From NCBI RefSeq assembly GCF_000012885.1, contig NC_007498.2:248001-312000 (forward strand): a DNA stretch of 64,000 bases. Reading direction: 5' to 3'. Each line of letters opens with the position of its first letter. Within the stretch, counting starts at the first letter, position 1. Positions 1-9,393 of the stretch are shown here, piece by piece. Position numbers and translations under genes: made by a program. The notes beneath the pieces are model-generated. The model searched no databases, had not been told where the DNA came from, and was given only the letters and a program-made list of their open reading frames with translations. The stretch comes from Syntrophotalea carbinolica DSM 2380. Its GTDB lineage: Bacteria; Desulfobacterota; Desulfuromonadia; Desulfuromonadales; Syntrophotaleaceae.

Positions 1-301
1 GAACGAAGATGGTGCGGCGGTGATGTTTGCGCCGCTGCCAGAGAAAAAAGACCCGTTGCAGGGTGCAGGCCGCGGTATTCGCCGCGAGCAGGAACAGTAA
101 GCCGAACAACGTGTAAATCCACCAGTTCTGCACACTGTTATGGGCCATGATCCAGCTAGGGAACAGCTGGGTATTGAGTTTGGCGAACACCGGTATGGCC
201 TTGGTGTAAAAACTGCCGATGAAGAGATTGACGGTCAGCAGGGCCAGCAACCACAGCGTCAGACGAATGCCGGCCATGGTTTTCCAGAGTCGTTTAATCA
301 T
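1..301 (-). CDS. resB: ResB-like cytochrome c biogenesis protein, N-terminal part (cut by window edge)
   Basis: Partial gene running off the left edge; 100 N-terminal residues are visible. The start codon overlaps the stop of the upstream ccsA gene (ATGATTAA), which suggests translational coupling. The protein begins with a short basic stretch (MIKRLWKTMAGIRLTLW), a membrane segment at about residues 11-32, a periplasmic loop and a second membrane segment at about 61-80, followed by a basic cytoplasmic stretch. This is the usual N-terminal topology of ResB (Ccs1), which with CcsA moves haem across the membrane and attaches it to apocytochromes c in System II maturation. Assignment rests on topology and on the CcsA neighbour. 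Confidence 0.75.
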   Translation of the reverse strand, partial: MIKRLWKTMAGIRLTLWLLALLTVNLFIGSFYTKAIPVFAKLNTQLFPSWIMAHNSVQNWWIYTLFGLLFLLAANTAACTLQRVFFLWQRRKHHRRTIFV

Positions 302-1148
302 TGCCGTCCTCCAACAGTTTGGGGTTGCGGCAGGCATTCGGTACCGCGCCGTGTACCTGCTGGGCAGCCGTGACCTGGCCCGCGTTGTCGGTATCCTTGG
401 TCGGATTGAGCACGGTCAGATGCGCCGCCACCTGCAGCGCATATGCCACCACCAGCACCACCAGCGCTCCGGACAGTGCCCAGCGGGCTTTTTGACGCAG
501 GTTGAAGGCATGATCGAAGTGGGTATGCAAATAGCCGCAGTAGAGACACCAGATGGCGGCCGACTGCAGATGCCGTTCGCCCCAGTGAAAAGCCGCGCCC
601 CAGCCGAGATAGCTCCAGACGGCGCCGATGACCTGGGCCAGGCTGTAGAGGATAAAGCCCCAGATGGCCAGCTGGTTGAAAAGCTCGTCGTTGTTTCGCT
701 GCCGTAACTGTTGCCAGGCATACCAGCCGCTGGCCAGGAAGCAGGCGACGGCCAGCACTTCCAGGAAGAAGAACATCGGCGAGGACCAGGTGGCGGTAAA
801 GGGGCCAGGCGGCGGAATCTGCACCGGCAGGGCCAGCGTAATGAGCATGGTCAGCGTTACCAGCCAGCTCATGGAAGCTCCTTGCTGTTGGCGGCCGCGC
901 AGTGCGAAGAACAGTCCCAGCAGGGCCAGACACCAGGGCAGAAACAGAGCGCCGTTGAAGACTCCGTCGAGGGAGAAGATCCCCCAACGCCAGCAGCGGC
1001 TGAGCTGGCTGGATGAATGCAGAGCGAAACCGATCCCCAGCAGCCAGCAGCTTGAGCGGTATTGTTTAAATAGATAAAAGAGAAGGCTGCCGGCATAAAC
1101 GCCGGCAGCCACATTGAATAACACCGAGGAGGTAGTTGCTAAAGTCAT
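294..1148 (-). CDS. ccsA: CcsA/ResC-like cytochrome c assembly membrane protein
   Basis: 284-residue polytopic membrane protein with about eight hydrophobic segments. A tryptophan-rich element at residues 183-193 (WGAAFHWGERH) sits where CcsA proteins carry the WWD haem-handling motif, followed by a membrane helix ending in histidines 208 and 210. The motif is degenerate compared with the textbook WGxYWxWDPKE, so this is a divergent member. CcsA proteins deliver haem to apocytochrome c together with ResB, encoded immediately downstream. It lies 42 bp after the TonB-dependent receptor gene on the same strand, probably in one transcript. Confidence 0.75.
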   Translation of the reverse strand: MTLATTSSVLFNVAAGVYAGSLLFYLFKQYRSSCWLLGIGFALHSSSQLSRCWRWGIFSLDGVFNGALFLPWCLALLGLFFALRGRQQQGASMSWLVTLTMLITLALPVQIPPPGPFTATWSSPMFFFLEVLAVACFLASGWYAWQQLRQRNNDELFNQLAIWGFILYSLAQVIGAVWSYLGWGAAFHWGERHLQSAAIWCLYCGYLHTHFDHAFNLRQKARWALSGALVVLVVAYALQVAAHLTVLNPTKDTDNAGQVTAAQQVHGAVPNACRNPKLLEDGND

Positions 1149-1190
1149 GCAGAATCCCCTTGCAGAGGAAAATTACAATTTCCTTGAATT

Positions 1191-3152
1191 TTAATAAGTG
1201 AAGCTGAGGCCGGCCAGGAAGTTACGGCCGGGTGTCGGTCTGCCTACTTCGTAATAATCGCGGTCGGTCAGATTGTTAATCTCAAAAAATGCATTGCCTT
1301 CAACTCCCCACAATTCGCCAACTCGTTGTTCCACGCGAGCGTTTAACAGGAAAAAGTCTGGGCTTCTGGTCCAGCCATTATATTTGTCGTCGTAAAACTG
1401 CCGATTGGTATAGGAGAGCTGCATTGAAGTCGTCAGGCCGAAAGGGAAAAGGTAACGCATGTCGAGATTGACCCGATGGCGGGGACGGCCTTCAAGTTCT
1501 CGTCCCTTATCTTTATCCTCGGTTCTCATGTAGGTGTAGTTAAGGCCAACCCAGAAATCATCCGTGACATCAGCCCCCAGGGCGACCTCTACCCCTTTGG
1601 TTGTTGCTTCGCCAATATTGATATATACGCCTAATTCTTCTCCATCCACCATGACATCGATCTGGTCGATCAAGTTGTCAATATCGTTATAAAAGGCCGA
1701 TACGGAAAATGTTACGGTGTCGGTAAACGCATGAGTCAGGCCGACTTCGTATGTGATGGTTTCCTGGGGATCGAGGTCTGGATTGCCGCCTGCCATCTCG
1801 CTGTAAAGTTCCTTGAGATGAGGGAAACGGATTTTTCTGCCGACCGAACCGTGTAGACTTGTCATTTCGGTCAGCGTCACCACTGCGCCGATTTGGGGAT
1901 TAAAGGAATCTATGCTATCCGGCACTGGCATATCACCGGCTTCACGTGGATCGTAGTAGTCATAACTGGCACCGACAACAATGGCCAACCATTCGAGAGG
2001 TTTGATTTCATCCTCAAGAGCGAAGGTGTAGGTGTCGGCTTCGTAATCCCCGGCATCTGTCCAGAAACCGTCATCGATAACTTTTTCGCTTTGTTGGCAG
2101 TTGTCACGCTGGAAGGAAGCACCGAATTTGACAAAACTCCAACGGCCGAAGTCCAGGAAACTCTGGAGTTCTCCACCGACCGAATAGTTGTCGTATGCCG
2201 ACAACTCATTCCATTTCGGAAAGAACAGTGTGTCTTGATGATCGGCATAGAAAACACGAGCTTTAATTTTTAGCCAATCGGTGAATTTCTTTTGCCCGAC
2301 GAGGTTGACATGCCATTGCTCCCATTGGGGGAAGTACCATTTTCTGGTAGGGACCCCTTTTTCGTTATCATGATAGTCAAAGGTTAGATATAGACTGGTG
2401 TCGGCGTCGGGTTCAAAACCGATTTTTGCATTGATATTGTGCTGGATATAGTCGCTAAAATCACGTTTTCCTCCGTCATCTTCCTTGGACCCCCACCAAT
2501 CTTCGTCATAATCATCAGATAATTTCCAGCCGTTTGAATGGCGGTAACTGTACCCAAGCCAATAATTGAATTTGCCGATGGGCGCTCCCACTCCGAAACT
2601 ATATTCCTCAGTCCCGTAGTCGCCCCAGGCAGCGGTTGCCGTAGCGGAAGGTTTGCTTGTGGCTTTTTTGGTGATGATATTGATGACGCCGCCCAATGCA
2701 TTGGCGCCATAGAGAACCGAAGAGGCACCCTTTGTGACGGTAATCTTTGAAATCGAACTGGTCGGAATTTGGGCAAGGTCCAACTGGCGGGAATATTGCT
2801 CATAAACTGGCACGCCATCAATCAGGATTTTGACGTCCTGATCGCTGAAGCCACGGATTTGAACGAAACTTTCATTTTTGCTGGAACTGCGAGCGACATC
2901 CACGCCTGGCAACATCTCCAGCGCTTCGGCCAGGGTTCGTGCGCCCCGCTGTTTCATGTCTTCGGCGGTTACTTCGGTGACGGTGGTGGCCAGGTTAACG
3001 ACCTGTTCTTCGCCGCTGACGATAACTTCACCCAGGGTGAAAACTTGCTCATCATCCAAGTTTTCTGTTACTTCCGCAGCCTGCACCGGCCATGCGGTCA
3101 GTAAACAACCGGCCAGCACCCATGCCGACATCCAAACACATCTTTTCGTCAT
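1191..3152 (-). CDS. TonB-dependent outer membrane receptor
   Basis: 653 residues. A signal peptide occupies about residues 1-25 (ending PVQAA), then a TonB-box-like stretch (TLGEVIVSG), a plug domain at about 50-165 (LPGVDVARS, IRGFSDQDVKILIDGVPVY, LYGANALGGVINI) and a long beta-barrel rich in alternating aromatics, ending in a terminal Tyr as outer-membrane barrels do. The family imports chelated metals, cobalamin, haem or similar ligands using TonB energy; the ligand cannot be read from sequence. Being first in an apparent operon with ccsA and resB makes haem or iron plausible. A ModE-like site lies in its upstream region, so a molybdenum link is an alternative. Confidence 0.9.
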   Translation of the reverse strand: MTKRCVWMSAWVLAGCLLTAWPVQAAEVTENLDDEQVFTLGEVIVSGEEQVVNLATTVTEVTAEDMKQRGARTLAEALEMLPGVDVARSSSKNESFVQIRGFSDQDVKILIDGVPVYEQYSRQLDLAQIPTSSISKITVTKGASSVLYGANALGGVINIITKKATSKPSATATAAWGDYGTEEYSFGVGAPIGKFNYWLGYSYRHSNGWKLSDDYDEDWWGSKEDDGGKRDFSDYIQHNINAKIGFEPDADTSLYLTFDYHDNEKGVPTRKWYFPQWEQWHVNLVGQKKFTDWLKIKARVFYADHQDTLFFPKWNELSAYDNYSVGGELQSFLDFGRWSFVKFGASFQRDNCQQSEKVIDDGFWTDAGDYEADTYTFALEDEIKPLEWLAIVVGASYDYYDPREAGDMPVPDSIDSFNPQIGAVVTLTEMTSLHGSVGRKIRFPHLKELYSEMAGGNPDLDPQETITYEVGLTHAFTDTVTFSVSAFYNDIDNLIDQIDVMVDGEELGVYINIGEATTKGVEVALGADVTDDFWVGLNYTYMRTEDKDKGRELEGRPRHRVNLDMRYLFPFGLTTSMQLSYTNRQFYDDKYNGWTRSPDFFLLNARVEQRVGELWGVEGNAFFEINNLTDRDYYEVGRPTPGRNFLAGLSFTY

Positions 3153-3190
3153 AAAACCTCCTTGAAAATGCTATGTAAACCCCACAATAC

Positions 3191-3236
3191 AGTCATTTCT
3201 TCTCCTCAGGTCGTCGAGGCGTTTTACGAAATGACT
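3191..3236 (-). promoter_or_regulatory. Leader hairpin upstream of the TonB receptor
   Basis: Inverted repeat with 9-bp arms AGTCATTTC (3191-3199) and GAAATGACT (3228-3236) plus an inner pair CCTC (3204-3207)/GAGG (3216-3219). It ends about 39 bases before the receptor start codon, so in the minus-strand transcript it would form a two-stem hairpin just ahead of the gene. It could be a regulator operator or an RNA element; no known riboswitch was recognised. Confidence 0.4.
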
Positions 3237-3457
3237 TTCAGAAAATAGAAAAGCGTGTAGCACGATGGTTTTATTTTGGCATGCCATCGCGAAGTGCGAT
3301 TTCCGATATAACATTGAAGAAATAACGAGGGTTGCAAGTGTTCATTACATTAAAATGAAATTAGTGGTGCCATTGTTCCCAAAAAGACAAATTCTTCGTG
3401 TTTTTGTGCAGACACGATGCTGCCATACCGTATATTATAATGTCAAAAAATTTTTGG

Positions 3458-3497
3458 GGGATCCAGAGGTGTTTGGAGGGATCCGGGGATGTTTAAG
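3458..3497. repeat. Two-copy imperfect 20-bp tandem repeat
   Basis: GGGATCCAGAGGTGTTTGGA (3458-3477) is followed directly by GGGATCCGGGGATGTTTAAG (3478-3497), 15 of 20 positions identical. Function unknown; it could be paired regulator sites or a simple local duplication. Confidence 0.45.
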
Positions 3498-3587
3498 GGT
3501 CAAGTTGGCGGGTAGCCAAAAGCGATGAAACTTATAACCGCCTCAGGGGACAAGGCGGTTACAAGCCCTCGCAAAAAAATCCCAGCA

Positions 3588-3616
3588 ATCGCTATATAAC
3601 AAACGGAATAACGCAA
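3588..3616. promoter_or_regulatory. ModE-like (molybdate regulator) binding site
   Basis: The left half ATCGCTATATA (3588-3598) matches the classical ModE half-site. After seven bases the right half carries AATAACG, a partial match to TATATAACGAT. The site lies between the TonB receptor and the lipoprotein gene, far from the mod genes. ModE represses or activates molybdenum genes when molybdate is bound. No modE gene is present in this window, so this rests on the motif alone. Confidence 0.45.
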
Positions 3617-3854
3617 CACAAGTGAAAACTTTTTAAAAATTAATGATTTATTGTATACAATCCGTGCTATTGGGGGCATGTAAATATTTGTCACCGGCAA
3701 TATTTGGTTACCCTCTGGCGGCTCTCGCCAGCAGTAACTATCGGGCAATTGGCGTGTTTGTGCCTGTGTGGCGTGTGTCGGTAAAAGTATGTCACGCGAT
3801 AACACCGCGGTTGCCTGCTACAATTTATGCAGAATACAAAAAGAGGGAGGCCAT

Positions 3855-4208
3855 ATGACTAACAGAGGCTTTAGGAACGGGGCGGGATTGCTGATTCTTA
3901 TGTTGCTGATGGTTGCGTGTGCATCCGGAGCGTCGCGATCGTTGCTGAAGGACGATTACGTGGCTATGACCGACCAGGAACTGGTGGTGTACTATGACCA
4001 GCTTAACGAGGCCATCGCCAAGGAAGAGGGCGGTGCCGGTGGTTTTGGCCTTGGGCTGGGACTGGGTGTCGGCAGCGGGTCTTTTTCACTGGGAGCCAGC
4101 CAGGGCATGTATGTGGACGATCCGACCGAGGAGTTGCGTGTTCGGCGGAATCAGGTGCGTCTGGAAATGGCGCGACGCGGCTTGGAGCCTGCGCAGACCA
4201 AACCGTAA
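3855..4208 (+). CDS. Small predicted lipoprotein, function unknown
   Basis: 117 residues starting at an ATG preceded by a good ribosome binding site (AGGGAGGCC). The N-terminus is a lipoprotein signal with hydrophobic core LLILMLLMVAC, the lipobox Cys being at about residue 22. The mature part contains a glycine-rich segment (GGAGGFGLGLGLGVG) and a charged C-terminal helix. It probably sits in the outer membrane or periplasm. I do not recognise a named family. It converges with the EF-G gene, with only ten bases between the two stops. Confidence 0.7.
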   Translation: MTNRGFRNGAGLLILMLLMVACASGASRSLLKDDYVAMTDQELVVYYDQLNEAIAKEEGGAGGFGLGLGLGVGSGSFSLGASQGMYVDDPTEELRVRRNQVRLEMARRGLEPAQTKP

Positions 4209-4218
4209 AGAGACATTT

Positions 4219-6294
4219 TTACAGCAGACCGTAAAGGGTCTGGATTTCGTCGGGGGCCGGATCGTAATGGGAAAACTCCATGGCAAAGGTGCCGCGCCCA
4301 CGGGTGACGCTGCGCAGTTCGCCCATGTAGTCGAACAGTTGGGACAAGGGTGCGCGGGCCTGAATTAATTCGGACTCCGAGCGGGTTTCCAGCCCGTCGA
4401 TACGGCCGTGCTTCTGTTGCAATGAACCGATAACCTGGCCGGCGTGTTCCGTCGGTACGGTCAATTCCAGCGCCATGACCGGTTCCAGCAGTGTCAGGCC
4501 GGCCTGGGTGGCGGCCAGGCTGAGTCCGCGTTGGGCTGCTGCAAGCAGGCCGATCTCGGTGGTGAGCCCTGGCTCGAAGGGCGCTTCGATGATGGTGATT
4601 TCCACATCGGTCAGGGGGTAGCCTGTCCGGATGCCGGCCGCACAGCTTTGGTGCAGACATTTTTTGAGCTCTTCGCGAAGTCGGGCAGGCAGTGGATTCT
4701 CATCCTCCGGCAGGACGATCCGCAGGCCTTTGCCGCGTCCCGAGGGGGCGATTTCCAGAGTGACCTCGCCGGATTGAATCCGGCCTTCCGTTTCCCGGTG
4801 GAACCGCTCATGATGTCTGGCACTGTTCTGAACGGTTTCCCGGTAGACGACCTGGGGTCTGCCGGTACGAACCTCGACGCCGAATTCACGGTGCAGGCGG
4901 TCGGTAATGATTTCCAGGTGTAGCTGTCCCATGCCGGTGAGAATGGTCTGGCCGGTATCGGCATCCTCCCGTACCCGGAAGGTCGGATCCTCCCACAGCA
5001 ATTTTTCCAGGGCTGCGGGGAGCTTTTCACGATCATCGATGTGGCGGGGTTCCACCGCCAGCGAGACGACGGGTTCCGGGATCCGCAGCCCTTCCAGGCG
5101 CAGGGGCTGCTCGGCACGGCACAGGGTGTCGCCGGTAAGGGCATGTTTGAGCCCGACGGCGGCAACGATGTCGCCGGCCTGCACCTCGGTGACGCGTTCG
5201 CGTTTATGGGCATGCATGCGAAACAGTCTGGCTACTTTTTCCGCTACACCTTGTGTCGAGTTGAGGATTTCGTCGCCAGCCCGCAGGCTGCCTGAATAAA
5301 CCCGCAGGTAGGTGAGTTTGCGTCCTGCGTCCGACAATACCTTGAAGGCCAGCGCGCAAAGCGGCCCTTGCGGGTCGCACGGCAAAAGGGCCGGCTCTGC
5401 AGTCGCATCTTGGTGATTCGGGGGGGAGGCTGCAATCGGCGGGGCTTGCAGGGGCGAGGGCAAATAGTCGATCACGGCATCGAGCAGCGGCTGAATGCCT
5501 TTGTTGCGCAGTGCCGATCCCAGGAAAACGGGGCACAGACGGCATGTCAGCACGCCACGCCGCAGAGCCGCGCGCGTGCGCGCGGCTTTTATCGGTCGGC
5601 CTTCGAGGAAGTCCGCCAGGATGGCATCATCGAAGTCCGCAGCTGCTTCAACGATCTGTTCCCGCGCCGCCGCCACTTCGCTCTGCCGTTCCTCGGGTAT
5701 ATCACAGGTTTCTACGGTGGCTCCCTGATCGGTCTCGCTAAAGGTCAGACAGCGTCCTTCCAATACATCGATAACCCCGGCGAAATCCCCTTCGATGCCA
5801 AGTGGCAGGTGCATGAGTACCGGTCGTGTCGTAAAGCGTTTTCGCATCTGTTCCAGAACGCGCCGGTAATCGGCGCCGATGCGATCCATTTTATTGATCA
5901 GGCAGATGCGCGGCACGGCATAGCGGTCGGCCTGACGCCAGACCGATTCGGTTTGGGCCTGCACCCCTTCGACGGCGCTGAAAATGACCACTGCGCTGTC
6001 GAGTACCCGCAGGGATCGTTCGACTTCGATGGTGAAGTCGATGTGGCCGGGCGTGTCGATAAGATTGATGCGGACGTCCCGCCAGTGACAGCAGGTGGTG
6101 GTGGCGGTAATGGTGATGCCGCGTTCCTGCTCCTGCTCCATCCAGTCCATGACGGCGTTGCCGTCGTGAACCTCACCGATGCGATGGCTTTCGCCGGTGT
6201 AAAAAAGCACCCGTTCCGAAACGGTGGTTTTGCCGGCGTCGATGTGGGAGATGATCCCGATGTTGCGCAGGTTTTTGAGATCCGGGCAGGTCAT
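4219..6294 (-). CDS. fusA2: Elongation factor G, second type (EF-G2-like)
   Basis: 691-residue translational GTPase. The GTP-binding domain shows G1 (SHIDAGKTT, about 16-24), the switch region ([12 protein letters not shown]), G3 (DTPGHIDF) and G4 ([10 protein letters not shown]), followed by EF-G domains II-V. EF-G moves tRNA and mRNA through the ribosome and helps recycle it. It stands alone rather than in the rpsL-rpsG-fusA-tuf operon, and the SHIDAGKTT form of the P-loop is usual for secondary EF-Gs, so this is probably a paralogue and not the main factor. Its start lies 31 bp downstream of the preceding minus-strand gene. Confidence 0.88.
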
Positions 6295-6325
6295 GGCACC
6301 TCACGCATGTGGGTGGGAAATGACT

Positions 6326-8146
6326 TCAGTCTTGCCGGACTTGGGAGAGGATCTCCATATCCAGTCCGTTGTATTCGAAGTATTCGCGTTCGAGTTCTTC
6401 CACGTAAAAACGGTCCAGACCGCTGTTGCTGAGAAAATCGTCACGCAACTCACTGTTGCGATCGGCGATAACGCGCGGCAGCAGATTGTGCAGATACAGC
6501 TCTTCCATCTGCACGTGGTGTATCACCCGGCGGAAGAGTTTTTGCAGCAGTTCGTCGTCGATGGTACCGCTGAGGCCTGTTTCGCGCACCACTTCGGCCA
6601 GCAGTTGCTTCTGTTCCTGGGCTGTGCTGTAACGTGAGTAGAAATTGCGAATCCGCTCCTTGGTGTGGATAAGCAATTTGGTGAACATTTCTTCCTGCTG
6701 GCAAATGTCGTTGAGCAGGCGTTGCAGGCCCTGCATGGTCAGCCTGCCTTCTTCGATCGCCGTTAATCCTTTGTGCAGTGCCAGGACCTTGCGCCGGCCG
6801 AATTGCCCGAGGTAGCGGTTTTGCATAATGCCGCTGAAAAACAGCTCGTCAAACAGTGCGCTGCCGAGTACGTCGAATTCTTTCTTGTTGTTCAAAAGGC
6901 TGCGGACCAGTTCTTCGCTGAAGCGAACCTTGTCCATAAAGGCCAATTCGTTGATGTGTTCCGAGGTACTGTCGAACCGATCAAAGTACGTGATGATCAA
7001 CGAGAAATTCTCTACCAGGAAAACATCGGCGCCGTCGCGCACCTTTTCGTCGCAGGCCTTGGCGGCCTCCAGCAACATCTGTTCGAATGCATAGTCGCGG
7101 TTTTGTACGGCCCGGCGCTTGGCTTTAAGCAATTGTACCAGGTCTTCGCCGTCGATGCGGGCATCGATCTGCCGTTCATGCAGAAAGATGCCTTCGAGAA
7201 TCTGGCGGGTATCCGACAGATAATCCTGTTCATCGGAACTGGCCAGCAGTTCCGGTTTAAGGACTTCATCAAGGGCGTAAAACAGGGCCGAGGGAATTTT
7301 GCTGCGCACCGACAAGGTTTTGAGCCGGGTTAAACGTGCGTTTTCGGCAGGTTCGATACGCCCGTTGAGCTTGCATCCGACCAGGATGTTTTTATATTCG
7401 TCGACGATGCGCCGATTGGCCGCATGTTTGTACATGACATCGATGCGGATACGTTCCTGCTGGTAGCTGTCGATATCCAGGGTTTCGGCCAGCTGCACCA
7501 ACTTGGCGTATTCGGGATCGGGAATGTTCTGGTATTTGTGGTAGAGATCGCGAAAGGCATCGTGATAACGCTGGTGTTTGGTATGGATGAGTTTGATCAG
7601 GTAAAGGGCGCTGCGATGGCCGAGCAGCGGCAGCAGTTCATCGACTAACTGTCCATCATCCCCGTCGCCAACGAAAGGGAACCGCTTCAGATCCTTGCCG
7701 GCCAGACGCAAAATCTCTTCCTGCTGCTCATGCCGCGGTCCCGATACGGAACCGAAAATGAAAAAGAAGTAGTTATGGACGGCGTTGCCTTCCAGGAATA
7801 CCCGGTCGTATTCCTCGCAACCGTCAGTGCGGTTGGAAAACAGCAGGGACCCGTCGTCGCGGCTGCTGGTGCCGAACATGACCAGTCGGTTGCGCACTTC
7901 CTCTTTGATAAGATCGGCCAGAGGTTGCTCCACGCCGAACATATATTCACAGAAGGATCCCCCGTTGCCTCGATGGGTCAGACCGTCGGCATCAAGGATC
8001 AGTTCGTTGCCGGGAGAGAAAATACGCAGCGAATGGTCTGAAGATTCATAGAAGTAACTTCGATAGGCCTCGGGCGAGGCGACGGTAACGTAGTATTCGA
8101 TACTATCGTTGACTTGGCCGTGAAGGCGGACTTCCTGATATCTCAT
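6326..8146 (-). CDS. Large conserved-type soluble protein, function unknown
   Basis: 606 residues, mostly charged and helical, with no signal peptide or membrane segment. The N-terminal ~150 residues look like a beta-rich domain; the remainder is long helices rich in Leu, Glu, Arg and Lys (for example LVQLAETLDIDSYQQERIRI). I recall similar ~600-residue proteins in Geobacter-type genomes (possibly the family TIGR04442), but cannot assign a function. The start codon overlaps the stop of the upstream metallo-hydrolase gene (ATGA), so the two are probably cotranslated. Confidence 0.65.
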   Translation of the reverse strand: MRYQEVRLHGQVNDSIEYYVTVASPEAYRSYFYESSDHSLRIFSPGNELILDADGLTHRGNGGSFCEYMFGVEQPLADLIKEEVRNRLVMFGTSSRDDGSLLFSNRTDGCEEYDRVFLEGNAVHNYFFFIFGSVSGPRHEQQEEILRLAGKDLKRFPFVGDGDDGQLVDELLPLLGHRSALYLIKLIHTKHQRYHDAFRDLYHKYQNIPDPEYAKLVQLAETLDIDSYQQERIRIDVMYKHAANRRIVDEYKNILVGCKLNGRIEPAENARLTRLKTLSVRSKIPSALFYALDEVLKPELLASSDEQDYLSDTRQILEGIFLHERQIDARIDGEDLVQLLKAKRRAVQNRDYAFEQMLLEAAKACDEKVRDGADVFLVENFSLIITYFDRFDSTSEHINELAFMDKVRFSEELVRSLLNNKKEFDVLGSALFDELFFSGIMQNRYLGQFGRRKVLALHKGLTAIEEGRLTMQGLQRLLNDICQQEEMFTKLLIHTKERIRNFYSRYSTAQEQKQLLAEVVRETGLSGTIDDELLQKLFRRVIHHVQMEELYLHNLLPRVIADRNSELRDDFLSNSGLDRFYVEELEREYFEYNGLDMEILSQVRQD

Positions 8147-9003
8147 AAACCGATCCGGTGGTTGGTTTCGTGGGTTGACTGTGGGGCAGACAGTGGTCGG
8201 GTAGCGGTGCTTTGGGCATCCTTGACGAAAAGACTGAAGCGTTGTCCGTCGTAGGCCAGTTCGATTCCGGGCGGCAAGTCCCGGCTGTCGCGGGCATGGC
8301 TTACTTCATGGCAGATATGGGTCAACAGGGTGCGGCGTGCCCCCAGCCGTTGCGCCAGTTTGATGGCTTCGTCGATGGAAAAGTGCGTCGGATGGGAGCG
8401 AAAACGCAACCCGTCCAGTACCAGTACTTCCAATCCCCGAAGGTGTTCCAGTGAAGCTTCGGGGATGACGTTGCAGTCGGTCAGATAGGCAAACGGGCCG
8501 ATGCGGTAACCGCTGGCCTCACCGGGTCCGTGTTGCATGGCAACGGGCTCAACAGGCAATCCGAACAGGCTGAAGGGGCCCCGGACATCCCAGGGGTCAA
8601 GCCGGGGCCGAAACCCGACGCCTCCCTGCGTATCGAAAATATAGCTGAAATTCCGGCGAATAACAGACATGGTAGCCGGGGATCCGAAAATCGGGATGGA
8701 TTCCTTGGATACCATATTAAAAGCTCGCAGATCGTCGATGCCGTGTACATGGTCGGCGTGGGCGTGGGTATAGAGCACGCCGTCAACGTGTGTCAGGCTC
8801 TCGCGCAGGGCCTGTTGATGCAAGTCGGTACCGGTGTCGATCAGTATGTTGCGTGCTCCCCATGAAATCAGCGCGCTGCAACGGGTGCGCCGGTCACGGG
8901 GATCGGATGAACGGCATACGTCGCAGTTACAGCCGAGCATGGGGACCCCGGTGCTGGTGCCGGTGCCGAGCAGCACAATATTCATCGTTTGAGAGCGTAT
9001 CAA
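8143..9003 (-). CDS. MBL-fold metal-dependent hydrolase, PhnP-like
   Basis: Metallo-beta-lactamase-fold protein. The N-terminal strand-loop (VLLGTGTSTGVPMLGC) is followed by a CxCxxC-type segment (CNCDVC) typical of PhnP-like proteins, then the metal motif HAHADHVHG and a later conserved His (LTHICHEV). PhnP-type enzymes hydrolyse cyclic phosphodiesters; other family members act on different phosphodiesters, so the substrate is open. The TTG at 9003 has a GGAG six bases upstream; ATG at 8985 is an alternative that would begin directly at MNIVLLG. It overlaps the next gene by four bases. Confidence 0.8.
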   Translation of the reverse strand: MIRSQTMNIVLLGTGTSTGVPMLGCNCDVCRSSDPRDRRTRCSALISWGARNILIDTGTDLHQQALRESLTHVDGVLYTHAHADHVHGIDDLRAFNMVSKESIPIFGSPATMSVIRRNFSYIFDTQGGVGFRPRLDPWDVRGPFSLFGLPVEPVAMQHGPGEASGYRIGPFAYLTDCNVIPEASLEHLRGLEVLVLDGLRFRSHPTHFSIDEAIKLAQRLGARRTLLTHICHEVSHARDSRDLPPGIELAYDGQRFSLFVKDAQSTATRPLSAPQSTHETNHRIGL

Positions 9004-9387
9004 TACAGGCTCCGGTTTGTTCTATGGATTGGCCGTTGCGCAGGAGTTGTCCAAAAGGGTCAGCATTAAATGACAGGATTAACCGCACAGGAGACCGTCT
9101 ATCACGTTAACGCCTTATTACAAGATGGCAAAATAACATTTTTATGGAGTTTCTGGCAATAATTAGTGGCCTTTGCGATGGTGCTTTATGTTTGCAAGTG
9201 ATTGCATCGCGGGAAAAAGGGCATTAAACTCCTGGTGCCATGGACGTGTTTGTGCTGGCTGCCGCGCCACCGTTTCGGGTGTAGCGAACTTACAAGGCAG
9301 GCCGTTTTTTATATTAAATGATCGTGCGGATCGGAACACTACCCGAGCCATGGTCGGGTTTTTCGCCATGAAACCGAGAAAGGATGC
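9004..9387. other. 384-bp divergent intergenic region upstream of pepA
   Basis: Spacer between the minus-strand hydrolase and plus-strand pepA. The only structure seen is a small terminator-like hairpin close to the pepA start (9341-9363). No convincing gene; the open frames crossing it are shadows. Confidence 0.5.
9341..9363 (+). terminator. Terminator-like hairpin in the pepA leader
   Basis: ACCCGA (9341-9346) pairs with TCGGGT (9354-9359), followed by a T run. It ends about 30 bases before the pepA start and no plus-strand gene lies upstream, so it would act on the pepA transcript itself (attenuation) or be fortuitous. Confidence 0.35.
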
Positions 9388-9393
9388 ATGTTT

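Larger units (their letters stand above)
3153..3854. other. 702-bp divergent intergenic region
   Basis: Spacer between the divergent TonB-receptor gene and the small lipoprotein gene. It contains, left to right, a leader hairpin for the receptor (3191-3236), an AT-rich stretch, a 20-bp imperfect tandem repeat (3458-3497), a 9-bp hairpin (TAACCGCCT at 3535-3543 with AGGCGGTTA at 3553-3561) and a ModE-like operator (3588-3616). Short open frames here have no recognisable content or ribosome binding sites and are not called. Confidence 0.6.

Noticed and set aside
3265-3805. Short frames on both strands in the TonB receptor/lipoprotein spacer
   Set aside because: They cross hairpins and the tandem repeat, lack binding sites and show no recognisable protein pattern.
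5368-6432. 354-codon plus-strand frame opposite EF-G2
   Set aside because: Shadow of the GTPase gene, no recognisable domain and no binding site.
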